From: Alcaligenaceae bacterium
GTDB lineage: Bacteria > Pseudomonadota > Gammaproteobacteria > Burkholderiales > Burkholderiaceae_B
NCBI GenBank assembly: GCA_013416435.1
Contig: JACCEN010000001.1
Coordinates: 186,001-250,000, forward strand
Reading direction: 5' to 3'
Length of the DNA: 64,000 bases
Part shown: positions 59,138 through 64,000 of the stretch, piece by piece
How positions within the stretch are numbered: position 1 is the first letter of the stretch
How the letters are laid out: every line of letters begins with the position of its first letter
Translations under genes and position numbers: made by a program
Notes under the pieces: generated by a model
Databases searched by the model: none
Told to the model about the DNA's origin: nothing
Seen by the model: the letters and a program-made list of their open reading frames with translations, nothing else

Positions 59138-60499
59138 ATGCACCTACACATACTTGGCATCTGCGGCACGTTCATGGGCGGGCTCGCATTGATCGCGCGC
59201 TCGGCCGGGCATACGGTGACGGGCTGCGATGCGGGTGTCTATCCCCCGATGAGCACGCAGCTGCAAGAACAGGGCATCGAGCTGATCGAAGGTTTCGACG
59301 CCGGCCAGACCGCGCTGAATCCCGACCTGTACGTGATCGGCAATGTGGTCACGCGTGGCAATCCGCTGATGGAAGCCATATTGGATCGGGGCCTGCCTTA
59401 TGTTTCGGGCCCTCAGTGGCTGGGCGACCACATCCTGGCGGGCCAGCATGTGCTGGCCGTCGCGGGCACCCATGGCAAGACCACCACAAGCTCCATGCTG
59501 GCGTGGATACTCGAGTTTGCCGGGCTTGCGCCCAACTTCCTGATCGGCGGCATCGCCCCGGACCTGAAGGTGTCGGCGCGATATCGCCGGGACAGCGGAT
59601 TCTTCGTCATCGAAGCCGATGAATACGACACCGCCTTCTTCGACAAGCGCTCCAAGTTCGTGCACTACCGTCCACGCACCGCCGTGCTGAACAATCTGGA
59701 ATACGACCATGCCGATATCTTTCCGGATCTGGCCGCCATCGAGACGCAGTTCCACCATCTCGTGCGCACCATCCCCTCGCAGGGCGGCATCATTCGTCCT
59801 TCCGTCTCCGAGGCCCTGGACCGCGTCATCGCACGTGGCGTCTGGACGCCGGTCATGACATTCGGCGAGGGCGGCGAATGGCAAGCTCGTGCGGGCAGCC
59901 AGACGGCCGCATTCGAAGTCCTGCGCGCCGGACGGCCGGTGGGCACGGTGCAATGGGGGCTAACCGGCGAACACAACCGGCTGAATGCGCTCGCGGCGCT
60001 GGCCGCCGCCGGCCAGGTGGGCGTCGACGTGAGTACGGGCATCGGGGCCTTGTCGGCTTTCCAGGGCGTGAAGCGCCGCATGGAGCTGCGCGGCAGCGCA
60101 CGCGGCGTCCAGGTCTATGACGACTTCGCGCATCATCCGACCGCCATCGACACCACCTTGTCGGGCCTGCGGGCACAGGTCGGCGCGCAGCGCATCCTGG
60201 CGGTGCTGGAGCCCAGGTCCAACACCATGAAGCTGGGCGCAATGGCCGCCAGGCTGCCTGAAGCGTTGCGGCAGGCCGACCTCGTTTTCTGTTTCGGCGC
60301 GAACGAGGGTAAGCATGCCCTGGGCTGGGATCCCGGCCAGGTGCTGGCGCCGCTGGGGTCCCGGGCCACGTCGTATTCCGATATGGATAAAATGATAGAC
60401 GCCATCCGCGATGCCGCCCGCCCGGGAGACCACATCCTGGTGATGAGCAATGGGGGCTTCGGCGGAATTCACCAGAAGCTTCTGGATCGGCTTCAATAA
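59138..60499 (+). CDS. mpl: UDP-N-acetylmuramate:L-alanyl-gamma-D-glutamyl-meso-DAP ligase
   Basis: Peptidoglycan-recycling ligase that joins recovered tripeptide to UDP-MurNAc. The 453 residues follow the Mur ligase layout: MHLHILGICGTFMGGLALIARSAGHTVTGCD at the N-terminus, the ATP loop GTHGKTTTSSM at 110-120, EADEYDTAFFDKRSKFVHYRP near 165, and YDDFAHHPTAIDTTLSGLR near 327. GGAGG stands before the ATG at 59138; a start six codons upstream is rejected. It complements anmK and the M23 endopeptidase in cell-wall turnover. Confidence 0.95.
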   Translation: MHLHILGICGTFMGGLALIARSAGHTVTGCDAGVYPPMSTQLQEQGIELIEGFDAGQTALNPDLYVIGNVVTRGNPLMEAILDRGLPYVSGPQWLGDHILAGQHVLAVAGTHGKTTTSSMLAWILEFAGLAPNFLIGGIAPDLKVSARYRRDSGFFVIEADEYDTAFFDKRSKFVHYRPRTAVLNNLEYDHADIFPDLAAIETQFHHLVRTIPSQGGIIRPSVSEALDRVIARGVWTPVMTFGEGGEWQARAGSQTAAFEVLRAGRPVGTVQWGLTGEHNRLNALAALAAAGQVGVDVSTGIGALSAFQGVKRRMELRGSARGVQVYDDFAHHPTAIDTTLSGLRAQVGAQRILAVLEPRSNTMKLGAMAARLPEALRQADLVFCFGANEGKHALGWDPGQVLAPLGSRATSYSDMDKMIDAIRDAARPGDHILVMSNGGFGGIHQKLLDRLQ

Positions 60500-60541
60500 G
60501 CGTCCGCGCACATACCGTAACTTATATAAACAGGCCCGCCC

Positions 60542-61135
60542 ATGCTGCTCTATCTGCACGGTTTCCGTTCCTCTCCGCAATCGCAGAAGGCGACCCTAAT
60601 GGCGCGCGCCATGCAAGAGCGCGGCCTTGAACAAGACTGGTCATGCCCTCAGCTTCCCGCCAGTCCGCGCCGGGCGCTGGAGCTCGGCCATTACCTGATA
60701 GAACGTGCAATCGACCAGCGCAGCCTGGACCCGCGGCACGAACTGGTCGTCGTGGGCTCATCGCTGGGGGGCTATTACGCCAGTTGCCTGGCAGAGCACT
60801 GGAAGTGCCGTGCGGTGCTGCTCAACCCCGTCGTCCATGCCGCCCGCGACCTGGCCACGCAAGTGGGCGAACACACTCAGTTCCATTCCGATTCGCCCTT
60901 CCACTTCCTGCCCGAGTATGTCGACGAGCTTGCCGAGATGGCGGTCGGCCGTCCGGCACATCCCGAAAGATATTATCTTCTTGCGGCAAAAGGAGACGAA
61001 GTGCTCGATTGGCGCGAAATGGCTGATTGGTTTGCCGGCAGCAAAGGGCGCATTCTCGAAGGCGGCGACCACGGGATTTCCGACTTCGATCGATGGCTGC
61101 CCGAAGTCATGGAGTTTGCGCTGGCCCCCGGCTAG
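60542..61135 (+). CDS. YqiA/YcfP-family esterase-like alpha/beta hydrolase
   Basis: The 197-residue hydrolase of the UPF0227/YqiA type has MLLYLHGFRSSPQSQKA at the N-terminus and the nucleophile elbow VVVGSSLGGYYASCLAE near residue 72. AAKGDEVLDWREM near 148 and the His in ILEGGDHGISDFDRWLPEV near 176 follow. It lies 42 bp after mpl on the same strand and is probably cotranscribed. Substrates are unknown; family members hydrolyse short acyl esters. Confidence 0.88.
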   Translation: MLLYLHGFRSSPQSQKATLMARAMQERGLEQDWSCPQLPASPRRALELGHYLIERAIDQRSLDPRHELVVVGSSLGGYYASCLAEHWKCRAVLLNPVVHAARDLATQVGEHTQFHSDSPFHFLPEYVDELAEMAVGRPAHPERYYLLAAKGDEVLDWREMADWFAGSKGRILEGGDHGISDFDRWLPEVMEFALAPG

Positions 61136-61197
61136 GGCCTAGGACCCCGCTTTTTATAGACAGCGATACGCGCTCGTGCGTATCAAGATGGAAAATT

Positions 61198-63084
61198 ATG
61201 TACGTTCTTTACGAAGACAGCGGAAATTTCAAAGCGGAAAAGATATTTTCGCAAAGCGACTCGACCATGCAGGTGGAATCCGAGTCAGGCAAGCGCAGCA
61301 AGATAAAGAACGCGAGCGTTTTGTTCAGTTTCGAACAGCCCTCTCCCTCTGTGCTGCTGGAAGAGGCCACGACGCTGGCCGCGACCCTGGACATCGGGTT
61401 TCTATGGGAATGCGCGCCTCAAGAAGAATTCGAGGCATCCAGCTTCGCGGAAGACTATTTCGGACATCCGCCCGGCGCCGTCGAAAAGGCCGCGCTGATC
61501 TTTGCGCTGAACAATGCCCCGGCTTATTTTCATCGCCGCGGCAAAGGCCGCTACAGGCCGGCTCCGCCCGATATTCTCGCGGCCGCCCTCGCCGCCATAG
61601 AAAAGAAGCAAAAGCAGGCGGCCCAGCAACAGGAATGGACGGACGAGATGATCGCCGGCCGCCTGCCCGAGGCCGTCGCCCGCGCCGCGACGTCCTTCCT
61701 GACGCGCCCCGACAAGAACAGCCTGGAATGGAAGGCTTTCGACGCCGCCGTCGAGCACCTGGGCACCACCCCGGAAAGATTGCTGCTGACGTTGAAAGCC
61801 TGGCCGCATCCGCTTGCCTTGCACCAGCACCGCTTTCTCTCCACGCACTTCCCCAAAGGCCATCAGTTCGAGCCGGTACAGCTGGCGGGCATCGGCCCCG
61901 GCCTTCCTCTTGCGGATGTGGAGGCCTATTCCGTCGACGACGACAGCACCATCGAAGTCGATGATGCGCTGTCGGTGACCATGCAGGGGCCTGATATCGC
62001 CACGATAGGCGTGCATATCGCCGCCCCCGGTCTGGCCGTTACGCGCGACAATGAGCTGGACAAGCTCGCCCGCAGCCGGATGTCCACCGTCTACATACCC
62101 GGCCTGAAGATTCCCATGCTGCCCGCCGAACTGATCAGCGCGTTTTCGCTGGACGCGGGGCAGCCGCGCCCGGCCCTGTCGCTGTATGTGACCGCCAATC
62201 TGGCGACGGGCGAACTGATCTCGCATGAAACCCGCATCGAACGCATACAGGTGCGCGAGAACCTCCGCCACAATACGCTGGATGCGCTGGTGACCGAAGA
62301 GGCATTGAACGATCCGGACGCCGAGCTCCCCTATGGACATTGGCTGCGGCCGCTGTGGCGCATGGCGCAACATTTGTCCAAGCAGCGCGAATTGCTGCGG
62401 GGCAAGCCCGAGAACAACAGCCGTGTGGAATATTCCTTTGCACTGCTCGGCCCCCACGACGATCCCGACACGCCGGTGCAATTGATTCCGCGCCATCGCA
62501 ATGCGCCTCTGGACCGCATGATCGCGGAATACATGATTCTGACGAACAATCTGTGGGGCGGCGTGCTGGCCCAGTACGGCGTACCCGGCATCTACCGTTC
62601 GCAGCAGGCCGGACGTGTGCGCATGTCGACCCACGCGTTGCCGCATGAGGCGATCGGCGTGCCGCAATATGCATGGTCGACCTCGCCGTTGCGGCGCTAT
62701 GTGGATCTGGTCAATCAGTGGCAGATTCTCGCCGCCACGGAGCATGGCGTATCGGCCCGGCTGGTCGCCCCTTTCAAGCCGAAGGATGCGGACCTCTTCG
62801 CCATCATCGGCGCCTTCGACTCGCAATACGCCGCCTGGGGCGATTACCAGTCATCCATGGAGCGGTACTGGTGCATGCGCTGGCTGCAGCAGCAAGGCCT
62901 GACCACGGTACGGGGCACCGTCATCCGCGACGACCTGGTCCGGCTCGATTGCGCGCCGCTCGTGACTCGCGTCGCATCCATGCCGGAGCTGGAACGCGGG
63001 CAGGCCGTGCTGCTGGACATCCTGGGCTATGATGAGCTTGCGCTTGAACTGGACTGCCGGCTTCGGGAAGTGATCGCGGCCTGA
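61198..63084 (+). CDS. RNase II/RNB-family exoribonuclease
   Basis: The 628-residue protein has an RNB catalytic domain in its middle. The metal-binding motif is VDDDSTIEVDDALSV at 246-260, so the expected Asp cluster reads Asp247, Glu253, Asp255, Asp256; the second position is Glu instead of the Asp of E. coli RNase II. Further RNB features are ATIGVHIAAPGLAV, then QQAGRVRMSTHALPHEAIGVPQYAWSTSPLRRYVDLVNQWQI near 460-505. The N-terminal part lacks an obvious cold-shock domain. The ATG at 61198 is chosen; the frame is open upstream within yqiA. It is followed by the TonB-like gene. Confidence 0.88.
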   Translation: MYVLYEDSGNFKAEKIFSQSDSTMQVESESGKRSKIKNASVLFSFEQPSPSVLLEEATTLAATLDIGFLWECAPQEEFEASSFAEDYFGHPPGAVEKAALIFALNNAPAYFHRRGKGRYRPAPPDILAAALAAIEKKQKQAAQQQEWTDEMIAGRLPEAVARAATSFLTRPDKNSLEWKAFDAAVEHLGTTPERLLLTLKAWPHPLALHQHRFLSTHFPKGHQFEPVQLAGIGPGLPLADVEAYSVDDDSTIEVDDALSVTMQGPDIATIGVHIAAPGLAVTRDNELDKLARSRMSTVYIPGLKIPMLPAELISAFSLDAGQPRPALSLYVTANLATGELISHETRIERIQVRENLRHNTLDALVTEEALNDPDAELPYGHWLRPLWRMAQHLSKQRELLRGKPENNSRVEYSFALLGPHDDPDTPVQLIPRHRNAPLDRMIAEYMILTNNLWGGVLAQYGVPGIYRSQQAGRVRMSTHALPHEAIGVPQYAWSTSPLRRYVDLVNQWQILAATEHGVSARLVAPFKPKDADLFAIIGAFDSQYAAWGDYQSSMERYWCMRWLQQQGLTTVRGTVIRDDLVRLDCAPLVTRVASMPELERGQAVLLDILGYDELALELDCRLREVIAA

Positions 63085-63110
63085 CGCCGGCCAACCCCAC
63101 AGGCCCGTAC

Positions 63111-63992
63111 ATGACCACGCTTTTTGCCCTGCCCGAACTCCGCGCGCCGCGCAACGATTATCTGCGCATCGCACTCGTGCTTTCGCTGGCCATACATGCC
63201 GCGGTCCTGAGCCTGCATTTCGCCCGGCAGCCGGCTCCGCCGGCCCCGACGGAGCGCCCACTGGAAGTGACGCTGGTCAATGCCCGCAGCGAAGTCGCGC
63301 CTTTGCAAGCCCAAGCCCTGGCTCAGGACGACCTCATGGGCGGCGGGTACGCCCAGGAAAAACTCGCCTCCTCGCCTTTGCCGCGCACCAGCGTCGAGTC
63401 GGCCGACGAGATCGTGCTGGCCGCGCTGCGCAAGCGCCAGATGGAGCTCGAAGCAGAGCAGCTGCGGCTCTATACCGCCCTGTCATCGTCCGAACACATG
63501 CGTTCGCTGCATGATGCCGCAATATCTTCCGACACTGCGGGTAACGACGGCTCCGACGAGCACGAACAGGAAAGCCTGATACTGAACGCACAGATCAGCG
63601 CGCTGAAAGAACGCATAGAACGATACAACTCGCAGCCCCGCCTGCAGTTCACCGGCCCGACCACGCGCTCGGTCGACCACGCCGAGTACGTTGAAGCCTG
63701 GCGCAAGAAAATCGAACTCCTGGGCACGGAGCACTACCCGGACGAAGCGCGAGGCAAGGTGTACGGCAGCTTGCAACTGACGGTATACATACGCAAGGAC
63801 GGCTCCCTGGACCGCATCGAGATCGACCGGCCGTCCAATCATGCGATCCTGAACCTTGCCGCCTCGCGCATCGTGCAACTGGCGGCGCCCTTTCCCCCGC
63901 TGCCCCCGGCCATCGCCGAAGAAACCGATATCCTTGCCATTACCAGGACATGGAACTTCATCAACCAGACTCTTGAAACCGATATCCCGTGA
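63111..63992 (+). CDS. TonB-family energy transducer
   Basis: The 293-residue protein has an N-terminal membrane helix (residues 16-35, YLRIALVLSLAIHAAVLSLHF, with the Ser/His pattern of TonB). A Pro-rich start, a helical or coiled middle with Glu/Leu/Arg-rich stretches (about 95-190) and a C-terminal TonB-like domain (YPDEARGKVYGSLQLTVYIRKDGSLDRIEIDRPSNHAILNLAASRIVQLAAPFPPLP) follow. It links inner-membrane proton motive force to an outer-membrane receptor. No exbB/exbD lies beside it in the window. It follows the RNB gene by 26 bp and ends eight bases before the window end. Confidence 0.85.
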   Translation: MTTLFALPELRAPRNDYLRIALVLSLAIHAAVLSLHFARQPAPPAPTERPLEVTLVNARSEVAPLQAQALAQDDLMGGGYAQEKLASSPLPRTSVESADEIVLAALRKRQMELEAEQLRLYTALSSSEHMRSLHDAAISSDTAGNDGSDEHEQESLILNAQISALKERIERYNSQPRLQFTGPTTRSVDHAEYVEAWRKKIELLGTEHYPDEARGKVYGSLQLTVYIRKDGSLDRIEIDRPSNHAILNLAASRIVQLAAPFPPLPPAIAEETDILAITRTWNFINQTLETDIP

Positions 63993-64000
63993 CGCATTCC

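Overview
This window reads as chromosomal DNA of a GC-rich betaproteobacterium, most likely Burkholderiales and probably Alcaligenaceae (Bordetella, Pusillimonas or a relative). That placement is inferred from gene content and order: accB-accC-prmA, glyA-nrdR-ribD-ribE, rplM-rpsI, mpl followed by an RNB nuclease, several TRAP carboxylate transporters, a fused indolepyruvate ferredoxin oxidoreductase and an Ala/Lys-rich H1-like protein. No rRNA, CRISPR array or intact insertion sequence is visible.

Bases 1-18400 are metabolic and accessory. A first catabolic cluster on the + strand (TRAP receptor cut by the window edge, dctQ, dctM, an SDR-like protein with altered catalytic motifs, a GMC oxidoreductase) runs to 4928. 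SixA, GTP-dependent PEP carboxykinase and a DUF1254 lipoprotein follow on the - strand. At 9249-9562 the 3' end of a group II intron lies beside tRNA-Ser(GGA). From 9707 to 14870 there is a second, self-contained uptake-and-oxidation operon (FAH-family hydrolase, TRAP receptor, FAD-linked 2-hydroxyacid oxidase, dctQ, dctM) divergent from a GntR/FCD regulator. A second GMC oxidoreductase divergent from a LysR regulator follows.

Bases 18400-64000 are mainly housekeeping: riboflavin synthesis, nrdR, glyA, tyrS, cell-wall turnover (M23 endopeptidase, anmK, mpl), erpA, argC, an oxygen-independent ubiquinone cluster (ubiU-ubiV-ubiT), rplM-rpsI, pmbA-darP, a Pat-type protein acetyltransferase, gltX, an Lrp regulator divergent from the indolepyruvate oxidoreductase, nrdA-nrdB with two NrdR boxes upstream, an H1-like protein, and aroQ-accB-accC-prmA. 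The nrdR gene at 20195-20656 and its predicted operators at 46304-46351 are in the same window.

The most striking non-coding signal is a family of 27-31 bp palindromes. Two 13-nt arms, GGGGTCAGACCCC and GGGGTCTGACCCC, flank a usually 4-nt spacer. I count 23 full or near-full copies and about six half copies, in groups of one to three at gene boundaries. Several form the last codons of genes (sixA, anmK, ubiT, an esterase), and some diverged copies carry paired changes that keep the palindrome. None lies between 9.5 and 22.0 kb.
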